Source: Leeuwenhoekiella blandensis MED217 | GTDB lineage: Bacteria; Bacteroidota; Bacteroidia; Flavobacteriales; Flavobacteriaceae | DNA length: 64,000 nucleotides | Assembly: GCF_000152985.1 (NCBI RefSeq) | Contig: NZ_CH672395.1 | Coordinates: forward strand, 537,849-601,848 | Reading direction: 5' to 3' | Shown: positions 1 through 7,988 of the stretch, one piece after another | How positions within the stretch are numbered: the first letter of the stretch is position 1 | How the letters are laid out: each line of letters starts with the position of its first letter | Program-made: the position numbers and the translations under genes | The notes under the pieces: model-generated | The model's input: the letters and a program-made list of their open reading frames with translations, nothing else | Databases searched by the model: none | What the model was told of the DNA's origin: nothing

Positions 1-429
1 AAACTGGAAAATTCCCTTGTTGATTTTAATGCTTTCTTTATCATTCCTGTTTTTGCAGTCGCGAATGCGGGAGTAAAGCTCGATGTAAATTTAATTGAGG
101 TTGTTTCCGGTTCTTTAGGGTTGGGGATCCTTTTGGGATTAGCAATTGGTAAAGTAACAGGGATTGGTATTTTTACATTGATTGGGCAAAAACTTGGAGT
201 TTCCGAATTACATATTACACTAAACTGGAAACATATAATTGGAATTGGTATGATTGCGGGAATTGGCTTTACCATGTCCCTTTTTATTACCAATCTCGCA
301 TTTAATGATCAGGAATTGATTAAAATTTCGAAAATAAGCATTTTGATAGCTTCATTACTTGCAGCTATTGGCGGTGCGGTAATTCTCTTATTAACTTCCA
401 ATAAAGGAAAGAAAAATATAGTTAAGTGA
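1..429 (+). CDS. nhaA: Na+/H+ antiporter NhaA, C-terminal part (5' end outside window)
   Basis: The reading frame is open from the first base and ends with TGA at 427-429, giving 142 residues of a gene whose start lies to the left. The segment FIIPVFAVANAGV and the later GIGFTMSLFITNLAF are typical of the last membrane helices of NhaA, an inner-membrane antiporter that exchanges Na+ (or Li+) for H+. About four hydrophobic helices remain in view. The TTG at 121 lies inside the frame and is not a start, because the NhaA-like sequence continues upstream of it. The next gene begins 1-10 bases downstream, so it is probably co-transcribed with the metal genes. Confidence 0.9.
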   Translation, partial: KLENSLVDFNAFFIIPVFAVANAGVKLDVNLIEVVSGSLGLGILLGLAIGKVTGIGIFTLIGQKLGVSELHITLNWKHIIGIGMIAGIGFTMSLFITNLAFNDQELIKISKISILIASLLAAIGGAVILLLTSNKGKKNIVK

Positions 430-430
430 T

Positions 431-1231
431 ATGGGAGAAATGAACAAAAGTACTTTTATAGTAAGTCAAATGGACTGTCCTTCAGAAGAACAGATGATCC
501 GGATGAAGTTGGAGGCTTATACACAAGTGAAATATTTGGATTTTGATATTCCCAACAGGAAATTGGAAGTATATCATGTGAATGGAATCGAAGATATACA
601 AACATCAATAGCCAGTTTAAACCTTGGGGATTCCTTCCAAGGGACCGAAGAAGCCGATCCTCCCGTAATAGAAGACCAATCCAAACAGAAAACAATCCTT
701 TGGTGGGTCTTTGGGATAAATTTCGGCTTTTTCATTATCGAAATGACCATGGGGTGGATCTCTTCTTCTATGGGCCTTATTGCAGATTCGTTGGATATGC
801 TGGCAGATTCGATAGTATATGCGCTAAGTTTATTTGCAGTAGGTGGTGCCATTTCCAGAAAAAAGAAGGTGGCAAAATTCAGCGGGTATTTTCAGATGGC
901 ATTGGCAACACTTGGTTTTGCAGAGGTATTAAGAAGGTTTTTTACCAGTAGTGAAACACCAATGTTCCAGTGGATGATTGTAGTTTCCATTTTAGCCCTA
1001 CTGGGGAACCTTATTTCGCTTTGGTTGATAAACAAGGCTAAAAGTAAGGAGGCCCATATGCAGGCAAGTGCCATTTTTACATCCAATGATATTATTGTTA
1101 ATGGTGGTGTTATAGTAGCTGGGGTGCTGGTTTATTTTCTGAATAGTAAATGGCCCGATTTAGTGATTGGCGGCATCGTCTTCACGTTTGTAATGCGGGG
1201 CGCCATAAGAATTTTAAAATTATCTAAATAA
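431..1231 (+). CDS. CDF-like cation transporter with an HMA-like N-terminus
   Basis: The 266-residue protein has a soluble N-terminus of about 85 residues that resembles a heavy-metal-associated fold (STFIVSQMDCPSEEQM), but only one Cys is present where CxxC is usual. It is followed by five or six hydrophobic helices. GLIADSLDMLADSIVY matches the metal-site helix of cation diffusion facilitators, and a second polar helix lies near FTSNDIIVNGG. Such proteins move Zn, Cd or Co across the inner membrane using the proton gradient. ATG at 431 and ATG at 440 are both possible starts; MNKSTF at 440 fits the HMA-like fold better. The position between nhaA and lspA/P-type ATPase supports metal export. 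Confidence 0.75.
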   Translation: MGEMNKSTFIVSQMDCPSEEQMIRMKLEAYTQVKYLDFDIPNRKLEVYHVNGIEDIQTSIASLNLGDSFQGTEEADPPVIEDQSKQKTILWWVFGINFGFFIIEMTMGWISSSMGLIADSLDMLADSIVYALSLFAVGGAISRKKKVAKFSGYFQMALATLGFAEVLRRFFTSSETPMFQWMIVVSILALLGNLISLWLINKAKSKEAHMQASAIFTSNDIIVNGGVIVAGVLVYFLNSKWPDLVIGGIVFTFVMRGAIRILKLSK

Positions 1232-1275
1232 TGCAAATATATGTTGCACAAGACGTTGGGAAACAATAGGAAATT

Positions 1276-1956
1276 ATGAATAAAAGTAGTGTAGCATTAT
1301 TGATTTTACTGTTGTTGGCAATAGACCAGACCATAAAGATTTATGTGAAGACCCATTTTTATTATGGCGAGGAGTACTACGTATTTGGCCTGGATTGGTT
1401 TCGCTTGCATTTTTTGGAAAATCCCGGAATGGCCTGGGGCTTTAAGTTTGGGGAGGGATATCTGGCCAAGCTTGTTTTGATCCTATTTCGGCTGGCCGCC
1501 ATTGTTTGGGGGACTTTTTATATCAAAAAGATGATACGTGAAGGATATGCAAAGGTTTTTGTAATCTGTGCAGCATTTATATACGCAGGTGCATTGGGTA
1601 ATTTGATTGACGGTGCATTTTACGGACTGATCTTTGAAAAAAGTGATCCGGCAGTACAAAACGTTGCAGAAATATTCCCGTCAGGGGGTGGATATGCTGG
1701 ATTTTTAAATGGCAATGTCGTGGATATGTGGTTCCTTCCCATTATTGATACAAGGCTTCCGGAATGGCTGCCATTTTGGGGAGGTAATCAATTTACTTTT
1801 TTTGACCCTGTATTTAATACCGCAGATGTCTGGATTAGCACGGGAGTGATTTTACTCCTGATCTTTCAAAGCCAACAAAAAAAAGACCAGAAAATATCGG
1901 AAAATAAAAAGTTGAAATATACTGAGGGTAACAGAAAAATTATAAACAACGATTAG
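1276..1956 (+). CDS. lspA: Signal peptidase II (prolipoprotein peptidase)
   Basis: LspA removes the signal peptide from prolipoproteins in the inner membrane. This 226-residue protein has four hydrophobic helices. The family motifs are present: FLENPGMAWGF, GNLIDGAFYG, and the two catalytic Asp residues in GNVVDMW and FNTADVW. The C-terminus is a charged tail of about 30 residues. It is 2 bp from the CaCA gene and in the same operon as a Zn/Cd/Pb P-type ATPase. LspA-family genes are known partners of Pb resistance ATPases in pbr operons, so this is probably an accessory copy carried with the metal cluster and not the housekeeping one; that is inferred from context. Confidence 0.93.
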   Translation: MNKSSVALLILLLLAIDQTIKIYVKTHFYYGEEYYVFGLDWFRLHFLENPGMAWGFKFGEGYLAKLVLILFRLAAIVWGTFYIKKMIREGYAKVFVICAAFIYAGALGNLIDGAFYGLIFEKSDPAVQNVAEIFPSGGGYAGFLNGNVVDMWFLPIIDTRLPEWLPFWGGNQFTFFDPVFNTADVWISTGVILLLIFQSQQKKDQKISENKKLKYTEGNRKIINND

Positions 1957-1958
1957 TT

Positions 1959-2957
1959 ATGAACGTTTGGCTTTGGGTAGTAGTATTGGGATTGGCAGCT
2001 TGGGCTGCCCATTGGGGTGCGGACCAACTCTTGACGCCTTTAAAGATGCTCCGTAAGCAATGGGGGCTTACAGCTTCTGCAGGAGCAGCTCTCCTTGCCA
2101 TTGTGACCGCCAGCCCCGAGGTAGCTGTAAACGTTACCAGTGCAGCCCGGGGAGTATCGGAAATTGGTCTGGGCAACCTTTTGGGTTCCAATATAATTTC
2201 CATTCCGTTGATGGTTAGCATAGCCTATTTCGCTTCCAGAAAGCAATTTAAAAATAATAAGGAACACCAAAAACATCTGGATGCCAACCTACTGGCTCTG
2301 AACAAACGTTCTGTTTCGGTATTGTCCATCCCCTACCTGGCAATCATTGCTTTGGTAGCTATACTAACCCTTCCCAAAGCCTGGCGTGGATTACAACCCA
2401 TCGATGGCTATATTATGCTGGCTGCCTATGCTGCTTTTTTAACGCATGCCATTATAAAAGGCAGGGAAAAGGGCGAAAAAGTAGAATGGGACAAAAAGAA
2501 AGTCTGGTTATCCGTGGCCGGGGCCCTGGCCATAGCTGTGGGTGCTTTTTTTATTGTTAAGGCAACAGAAAATATTGTTTCGGCCCTGAATATTTCTGAA
2601 ATCGTTGGGGGATTGTTCATCACGGGTATAATGACCACCGCGCCTGAAATATTTAAGACCTGGAGCGTGGTGAAAGGAGGCGAAGTAACGGCAGGCACCA
2701 CTAGTGTTATCGCAGATAATGCTGTTACGATGACGGTCGCCTTTTTCCCGTTGGCGCTGGTTACTACCCCTATCGAAGATTTCCAGTTGTTTTGGGTGAA
2801 TCTTGCCTTCGTTGGACTGATGCCGCTTTTGTACTCCCTTTTTGTCCATCAAAGCAAGGAACTTCACGGTTTTAGCAGATGGCAGATATTCGCGTTCGAT
2901 GCAGCCTATATCGTCTATCTATTGACAATGGTATTTTTTGTTCTAAAACTATTTTAA
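1959..2957 (+). CDS. Sodium/calcium exchanger-family (CaCA) membrane protein
   Basis: This 332-residue protein has ten or so hydrophobic helices in two inverted halves, as in the CaCA superfamily. The alpha repeats with their ion-binding acidic residue are visible as TASPEVAVNVTSAARG near residue 50 and TTAPEIFKTWSVVKGG near residue 226. CaCA proteins exchange a divalent cation, usually Ca2+, for Na+ or H+. Here the neighbours suggest divalent metal handling, but the substrate cannot be read from the sequence. The start at 1959 is 2 bp after the lspA stop. The stretch from about 1980 to 2850 is visibly richer in G+C than most of the window, so this part may have a different history. Confidence 0.88.
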   Translation: MNVWLWVVVLGLAAWAAHWGADQLLTPLKMLRKQWGLTASAGAALLAIVTASPEVAVNVTSAARGVSEIGLGNLLGSNIISIPLMVSIAYFASRKQFKNNKEHQKHLDANLLALNKRSVSVLSIPYLAIIALVAILTLPKAWRGLQPIDGYIMLAAYAAFLTHAIIKGREKGEKVEWDKKKVWLSVAGALAIAVGAFFIVKATENIVSALNISEIVGGLFITGIMTTAPEIFKTWSVVKGGEVTAGTTSVIADNAVTMTVAFFPLALVTTPIEDFQLFWVNLAFVGLMPLLYSLFVHQSKELHGFSRWQIFAFDAAYIVYLLTMVFFVLKLF

Positions 2958-2969
2958 AATAAAACATAT

Positions 2970-4901
2970 ATGAAAAAGAAAAAACTAAATCTAAGAGACC
3001 TCAAGGATCCTTCAATTGAAAATAAGGTTTCATCACAACTGAGCATTAAGGAATACATCCCTTCCATATTCAGCTTTGTAATGTTGATAGCCGGAATTGC
3101 TATTGATTACTTTGAAGCATTTCCACATTTTAAAGGATGGATAAGAATCGTTTGGTATTCCGTCGCCTACATTCCAGTTGGCTTTCCCGTCATAAAGGAA
3201 GGGTGGAACAGTATCAAAAATGGGGATTTCTTTACTGAATTTTTTTTAATGTCCATTGCCACATTAGGGGCATTCGCTATCGGCGAATATCCCGAAGGTG
3301 TGGCCGTAATGTTGTTCTATGCCGTGGGCGAACTGTTCCAAAATGCAGCGGTCAACCGTGCTAAGGGAAATATAAAAGCCTTGCTTGATGTCCGTCCGAA
3401 CGAGGCATTGGTTTATCGTGATGGCGATTTTGTTTCAGTCAATCCCGAGACTGTTGAGATTGGTGAAAAGATTCAGGTGCGTGTGGGCGAGAAAGTTCCG
3501 CTTGATGGTATTTTGCTTTCTGAAAAGGGTTCTTTTAATACCGCTGCCTTGACAGGTGAAAGCAAACCTGATACTATTGCTAAAGACGATACCGTTTTTG
3601 CTGGAAGTATCAACCTTGATGGCGTAATCGAAATCGAGACTACTAAAGAATTTAAAGACAGTTCCATTGCACGAATTCTGGATATGGTGCAGAATGCAAC
3701 CGCCAGAAAATCAAAGACCGAATTATTCATTAGAAAATTTGCTCGGATATATACGCCTATCGTTGTCTTCCTTGCCATCGGACTTACGTTTTTACCCTAC
3801 TTTTTTGTGGATGATTACGTGTTTAGGGATTGGCTGTACCGAGCATTGATATTTCTTGTAATATCCTGTCCTTGTGCGCTGGTCATTTCTATTCCCCTGG
3901 GCTATTTCGGCGGATTGGGTGCGGCATCCCACAACGGTATTCTTTTCAAGGGTGCTTCCTTTCTCGATGCAATGACCCAAGTGAACACGGTCGTAATGGA
4001 CAAAACAGGAACCGTTACCAAAGGCGTTTTCAAAATCAAGGAAATCAATTCCATCACATTTGAAGAAACCGAGTTTATGAAGTACCTGATGGCGATGGAA
4101 GAACAATCTACACATCCCATTGCAAAGGCGATACTCGAATATAAAGCAGACGGCTCGGATTATGAAGCGACTGATGTTTCGGAAGTTGCCGGAAAGGGAT
4201 TAAAAGGAAAAGTCAACGGAAAAACGGTGTTGGTAGGTAACAAAGCTTTGATGACCTCAAACAGCATAGAAGTCCCTTCGGAAACAGATGGTATCGTAGA
4301 ATCAATTATTATAGTGTCCATTGATGGAACATTTGCAGGTTATGTAACCATTGCAGATGAACTAAAGGATGATGCACACCAAGCCATTAAACAAATTCGG
4401 GATTCAGGAATTTCCAAAATTATAATGCTATCAGGCGACAAGGATTCAATAACTCAACAAGTTTCAAAAGAATTGAACATCGATTGGGCAAAAGGCGGAC
4501 TGTTACCTGAAGATAAACTTAATGAGGTTGAAGAGCTCAAAAAACAACCTAATACGAAAGTCGCATTTATCGGTGATGGAATTAACGATGCACCCGTTTT
4601 AGCAGCAAGTGGTGTAGGTATTGCGATGGGCGGCTTAGGAAGCGATGTCGCCATTGAAACAGCTGATGTTATCATACAGACCGACCAACCGAGCAAGATT
4701 GCACGAGCGATTAAAATTGGTCGTTCAACGCGACGAATTGTCTGGCAAAATATTGGACTTGCCTTTGGTGTAAAGGTTATTGTACTCATTCTCGGGGCAG
4801 GTGGATTAGCGACAATGTGGGAAGCTGTTTTTGCTGATGTGGGCGTTGCTTTCCTTGCTATTCTCAATGCTGTTCGATTGCAGAAGATGAAATGGGATTA
4901 A
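2970..4901 (+). CDS. zntA: Heavy-metal P1B-type ATPase, Zn/Cd/Pb type
   Basis: The 643-residue enzyme exports a soft divalent metal using ATP. The actuator motif TGES is near residue 196, the transmembrane metal site SCPCALV near 299, the phosphorylated Asp in DKTGT near 343, the nucleotide-domain STHP near 374 and the hinge GDGIND near 534. The last membrane helix holds FADVGVAFLAILNAVR, whose Asp is characteristic of the P1B-2 (Zn/Cd/Pb) subgroup. There is no N-terminal CxxC metal-binding domain, only about 30 basic and polar residues before the first helix, which is a shortened form. It is the last gene of the first + strand cluster and 12 bp from the CaCA gene. Confidence 0.93.
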   Translation: MKKKKLNLRDLKDPSIENKVSSQLSIKEYIPSIFSFVMLIAGIAIDYFEAFPHFKGWIRIVWYSVAYIPVGFPVIKEGWNSIKNGDFFTEFFLMSIATLGAFAIGEYPEGVAVMLFYAVGELFQNAAVNRAKGNIKALLDVRPNEALVYRDGDFVSVNPETVEIGEKIQVRVGEKVPLDGILLSEKGSFNTAALTGESKPDTIAKDDTVFAGSINLDGVIEIETTKEFKDSSIARILDMVQNATARKSKTELFIRKFARIYTPIVVFLAIGLTFLPYFFVDDYVFRDWLYRALIFLVISCPCALVISIPLGYFGGLGAASHNGILFKGASFLDAMTQVNTVVMDKTGTVTKGVFKIKEINSITFEETEFMKYLMAMEEQSTHPIAKAILEYKADGSDYEATDVSEVAGKGLKGKVNGKTVLVGNKALMTSNSIEVPSETDGIVESIIIVSIDGTFAGYVTIADELKDDAHQAIKQIRDSGISKIIMLSGDKDSITQQVSKELNIDWAKGGLLPEDKLNEVEELKKQPNTKVAFIGDGINDAPVLAASGVGIAMGGLGSDVAIETADVIIQTDQPSKIARAIKIGRSTRRIVWQNIGLAFGVKVIVLILGAGGLATMWEAVFADVGVAFLAILNAVRLQKMKWD

Positions 4902-5036
4902 AAATGATATAATTATTTACGGGACAGCAATTAAACAAAAACATTTAGTGTACGTAAACCACTCAGCATATTGCCGCTTCATTCTTAGAAAAGCCCCTAC
5001 AAAATTCTATAGAGGCTGCTGGACATTCCAATTTTG

Positions 5037-5486
5037 TTAGTTGCCCTCGCTCAACGAGAAGCTTCCGTCACCATTAAAAGAGCTGAGGCTGATTGTAACC
5101 GACCATATGCCAGACGCACCTGCATCAGTCACCCCAGAAAAGGAATCCGGTTCTGAAGCACCATCAAGAGACCTGTTCAATACAGTATTTCCGTCAGCAT
5201 CCAAAACCAGCATATTAAAAGTGCCTTCGGCTGAGGCGGTTATATCCGAATTATAGTCCGCTGTGGTCAAATTGTTCATCCAGAGGAACGTCCTTGTGGC
5301 GCTTCCACCGTTACCTGTGAAGTCACCGTCCACATCACCATTAAAATCGTCACCATCATCAAACAATACAGTTCCGTCGACACTCACCTGAGCCATCGTG
5401 TCACTATCATCATCGTCACTACAGCCTACAAAGACCGTGGTAGCGACAATGGTTAAAAGCATAAAATAGAATTTCGTAATTCTCAT
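5037..5486 (-). CDS. Acidic lipoprotein with a likely surface-export tail
   Basis: The 149-residue product starts with a lipoprotein signal peptide ending in a lipobox with Cys22 (VFVGC). Directly after the Cys comes SDDDD. Acidic runs just after the lipid Cys are the lipoprotein export signal that sends Bacteroidetes lipoproteins to the cell surface. The mature part is very acidic and poor in Cys and His; it is rich in Gly, Asp, Ser and Thr and looks like a beta-sandwich. The family is not recognised. It converges on the P-type ATPase gene and is the only gene on this strand before rteC. A link to lspA, which would process it, is only positional. Confidence 0.75.
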   Translation of the reverse strand: MRITKFYFMLLTIVATTVFVGCSDDDDSDTMAQVSVDGTVLFDDGDDFNGDVDGDFTGNGGSATRTFLWMNNLTTADYNSDITASAEGTFNMLVLDADGNTVLNRSLDGASEPDSFSGVTDAGASGIWSVTISLSSFNGDGSFSLSEGN

Positions 5487-5895
5487 AATTCATTAAGATT
5501 TGGTTATCATATATAAAACAAACATAACGGGAAAAACCCTATCCTTAGTATTTAATTTTTAATCTATAATTTGAATATCCATTCTTGTAAACTGTTTAAA
5601 ACCCACTCAGCACATTCCCCTACATTCCACGCTCGCCTGCTGAAAAAAGTAGACGACCACTTCATTTCGTGAAATGAGCTTCACCACACAAATCTTGAAC
5701 ACAATTCCCAATTTCAGCTTCTCATTCCGTTAACCCTTCCCGATGGCTCTGGGAAGGAACATTTATCTTGAGTGTAATCGAAGGGCTACATTCCCGTGCC
5801 AAAATCGTGAATTAAATTCGCTTGAAATCCGTCTTATTTTTCACAAAGTCTATTTGTTTTTTAATTCAGTTATATTGTGTGAAATTTTAGCTTAA
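5487..5895. other. 409-bp intergenic region with small repeats
   Basis: No gene is visible. The region holds a short hairpin (TCATTTC at 5662-5668 and GAAATGA at 5671-5677), a segment around 5768-5788 (CTTGAGTGTAATCGAAGGG) resembling dispersed palindromic repeats common in Bacteroidetes genomes, and at 5603-5628 an imperfect copy of the sequence found at 4959-4984 on the other side of the lipoprotein gene. Leaders for both flanking genes must lie here, but no clear -7 box was found. Confidence 0.5.
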
Positions 5896-6306
5896 ATGGA
5901 AAAACTAACGGAAAATAAAACCATTGAATTACTGATGCCTCATTTGGTTCAACAAGGCTATGAGATAGAGAGTTATTGCTTGGGCCAAACGAGAGGATAT
6001 GATATTGTAGCTGTTAAGAATGGCAAAAAATTATTAATTGAGGTAAAAGGTGCAAAAGCACATAAGGATTCGCCAACAAAGCGACGAGATTATTTCAACT
6101 CTGGACAGATTAAAACTCATTTGGGTAAAGCAATTATTAAATGCTTAGAAACCAAAGTTGCGTTCCCAAATGCAAAAATTGCCATTGCGCATCCCGAGGA
6201 TGAACAAATAAGAAAAGCAATAGCCAGTATTATTCCAGAGCTCAATAAGATAGGTATACAGCATTATTGGGTTAATGCTAATGGAACGGTAACCCTTGAA
6301 AAATAG
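5896..6306 (+). CDS. PD-(D/E)XK-like nuclease, small Mrr/restriction type
   Basis: This 136-residue protein has the core of the restriction-endonuclease-like fold: GYD with Asp36, a short hairpin, then LLIEVKG with Glu49 and Lys51, which gives the D-ExK catalytic set. A helix with basic residues follows (TKRRDYFNSGQ), and the C-terminus is alpha/beta. Proteins of this size and pattern usually act as a subunit or a stand-alone DNA nuclease. The gene ends 0-18 bp before the next one, so the two probably form a two-gene operon just upstream of an AbiE toxin-antitoxin pair. A defence or DNA-processing role is inferred. Confidence 0.7.
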   Translation: MEKLTENKTIELLMPHLVQQGYEIESYCLGQTRGYDIVAVKNGKKLLIEVKGAKAHKDSPTKRRDYFNSGQIKTHLGKAIIKCLETKVAFPNAKIAIAHPEDEQIRKAIASIIPELNKIGIQHYWVNANGTVTLEK

Positions 6307-6324
6307 TTGATTTTGAATACAACA

Positions 6325-7068
6325 ATGAATTCCAAATTATCTTCTTTATTGCATTTCTTGAATGAGAACAGATATTATAATAAAAGGCTTCAGTCAAATT
6401 CTTATAACCGGTTTTTAGCGCCGTTCGATTCACTCGAAGATAAATTGTATTCAATTCTTCATCACGTAGCGAATACACAAAGCCAACCTAAAATTGATTT
6501 ACTCGCACCTTTTTTTCAGAAAGTATATTCGAATAAATTACAGCTTCATAGTTTTAAGGCATTCATCGATTTTCTAACAGATAAAGAAAATGGTGCCTAT
6601 AATTATGAATCTCTTTACTATGGTATGTTGAGACAAAAAGGATGGGGCAACAAAACATCTGCCTTATTTACCAAAACCATTTATCATTTACATAATGGTA
6701 AGTATGGATTTCAAAATTCAATATGGGACGATGCGCCGAAAATCATTGACAAAGAAGAAAAAATCTTCTTACCTGTCGATGCTGTAATTGAAGCAATTTT
6801 CCATCGTATTGACCCAACAATTAAATGGAATTTCCATAAAATTAATAAACTGCTACAGCATAATTATTCTTCTGAAGAAATGGAAGTTTGGGACGACCTT
6901 TGGTTCTGGGGATTTATAAATCAACGTGGTTCTGGTCTAACAAGAGAATTTGTTTGGAACGAATCCAAATATTGGGCATTACTTGAGACTGAAAAGAATA
7001 GTGTTGTGATTGAAGAGATAAAATTGAAATCGTTGCAATTCCTTTCCTTATTGAACCCAAAACAGTAA
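6325..7068 (+). CDS. Unidentified protein with HhH-glycosylase-like segment
   Basis: The start is taken at ATG 6325; an in-frame TTG at 6307 would add six residues. The 247-residue protein has no signal peptide or membrane helix. GWGNKTSALF (residues 106-115) followed by FLPVDAVI (148-155, Asp152) resembles the helix-hairpin-helix and catalytic Asp region of the HhH-GPD DNA glycosylases, where a GxGxKTA helix precedes xPVDTHV. The rest is not recognised, and the spacing is longer than in classic members. It directly follows a PD-(D/E)XK nuclease gene, so a base-excising or DNA-recognition partner to that nuclease is plausible but unproven. Confidence 0.55.
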   Translation: MNSKLSSLLHFLNENRYYNKRLQSNSYNRFLAPFDSLEDKLYSILHHVANTQSQPKIDLLAPFFQKVYSNKLQLHSFKAFIDFLTDKENGAYNYESLYYGMLRQKGWGNKTSALFTKTIYHLHNGKYGFQNSIWDDAPKIIDKEEKIFLPVDAVIEAIFHRIDPTIKWNFHKINKLLQHNYSSEEMEVWDDLWFWGFINQRGSGLTREFVWNESKYWALLETEKNSVVIEEIKLKSLQFLSLLNPKQ

Positions 7069-7151
7069 CATATGTATTTGCTATTATCATATTCTAAGTT
7101 TGTCTGAATTTAGATAGGTTTAATTTCCAATTATTACCACTTAATCTATAT

Positions 7152-7199
7152 AGTGGCAACAATTTGTTTTCAAATATTCGCCACTTTTTTGTATTTTTG
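7152..7199 (+). promoter_or_regulatory. Imperfect palindrome and -7 box before the AbiE-type pair
   Basis: Two 15-base arms, 7152-7166 and 7171-7185, match at 12 of 15 positions as an inverted repeat around a TTTT centre; the outer ends AGTGGC and GCCACT are perfect. A TATTTTTG box at 7192-7199 fits the Bacteroidetes -7 consensus TAnnTTTG and lies 21 bp before the ATG at 7221. AbiEi antitoxins are known to repress their own promoter through inverted repeats, so this is a candidate operator. The six T residues after the right arm also allow a terminator for the upstream gene pair. Confidence 0.5.
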
Positions 7200-7220
7200 G
7201 CAAAGTTTTGATTTTTAACT

Positions 7221-7988
7221 ATGCCAAAGATTATTGAAAATAAACTGATAGAAGCTTTCAAAGACCGTAGTTCTTTTGATAGGGATGCGCTATATAACTT
7301 CTACCTGGATTTCGAACCGGATCTAAAAGAAAGTACATTTAGTTGGCGAATTTATGACCTGAAGAAAAAGGACATAATTAAAACCATTGGTCGTGGACTT
7401 TATGTTATTTCCTATAAACCTAAATATAAACCTCTTCTATCAGATAGTGTGTTCAAGATAGCCCGTAAAACCAATGAGCGTTTTGAAGACATAAAATATG
7501 CCATTTGGGAAACCCAATGGCTCAATGAGTTTTCTCAGCACCAGACGTCAAATCAAATGATTGTCGTCGAAGTAGAAAAAGAATTTGTAGACTCACTCTA
7601 TTACTACCTAAATGATAATCTAAGAATGGATTTTTTCCTAAATCCAGATGAAAAGGAAATTCAATTCTATATTTCAGAAAGTAACGTGCCAGTTATTATT
7701 AAACGTTTGGTGACAAGGGCACCCATACAAAAAATAAAAAATAAAAAAGCGGTAGTGCCCATTGCAACACTTGAAAAGATTATGGTGGACCTGTTTGCAG
7801 ATGAAACTCTGCTACATTTTTACCAAGGTTCTGAAATGGTAAACATCTACGAGAAAATAATTGATAGATATAGCATCAATTTTACAAAGTTGTTCAGCTA
7901 TGCCAAGCGAAGAAAAAAAGAACAGGAAATAAAGCAGTTTATAAGCAACAACATTCCAAATTTTTTAGAAGATATTCAATATGATTAA
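7221..7988 (+). CDS. AbiEi-type antitoxin
   Basis: The 255-residue protein begins with a winged-helix region (residues 1-70, with FSWRIYDLKKKDIIKTIGRGLYVI as wing and turn). It continues into a mixed alpha/beta domain with VPIATLEKIMVDLFAD near 185, the layout of AbiEi-like antitoxins of type IV toxin-antitoxin systems. These proteins neutralise the nucleotidyltransferase toxin and repress their own operon. The stop overlaps the next start by 8 bp, typical of tight coupling to the toxin gene. It is longer at the C-terminus than many AbiEi proteins, ending in a Lys-rich helix. Confidence 0.8.
   Translation: MPKIIENKLIEAFKDRSSFDRDALYNFYLDFEPDLKESTFSWRIYDLKKKDIIKTIGRGLYVISYKPKYKPLLSDSVFKIARKTNERFEDIKYAIWETQWLNEFSQHQTSNQMIVVEVEKEFVDSLYYYLNDNLRMDFFLNPDEKEIQFYISESNVPVIIKRLVTRAPIQKIKNKKAVVPIATLEKIMVDLFADETLLHFYQGSEMVNIYEKIIDRYSINFTKLFSYAKRRKKEQEIKQFISNNIPNFLEDIQYD

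Noticed and set aside
4995-5027. Rho-independent terminator between the ATPase and lipoprotein genes
   Set aside because: The inverted repeat around GCCCCTAC and TATAGAGGC is imperfect and has no T run on either strand.
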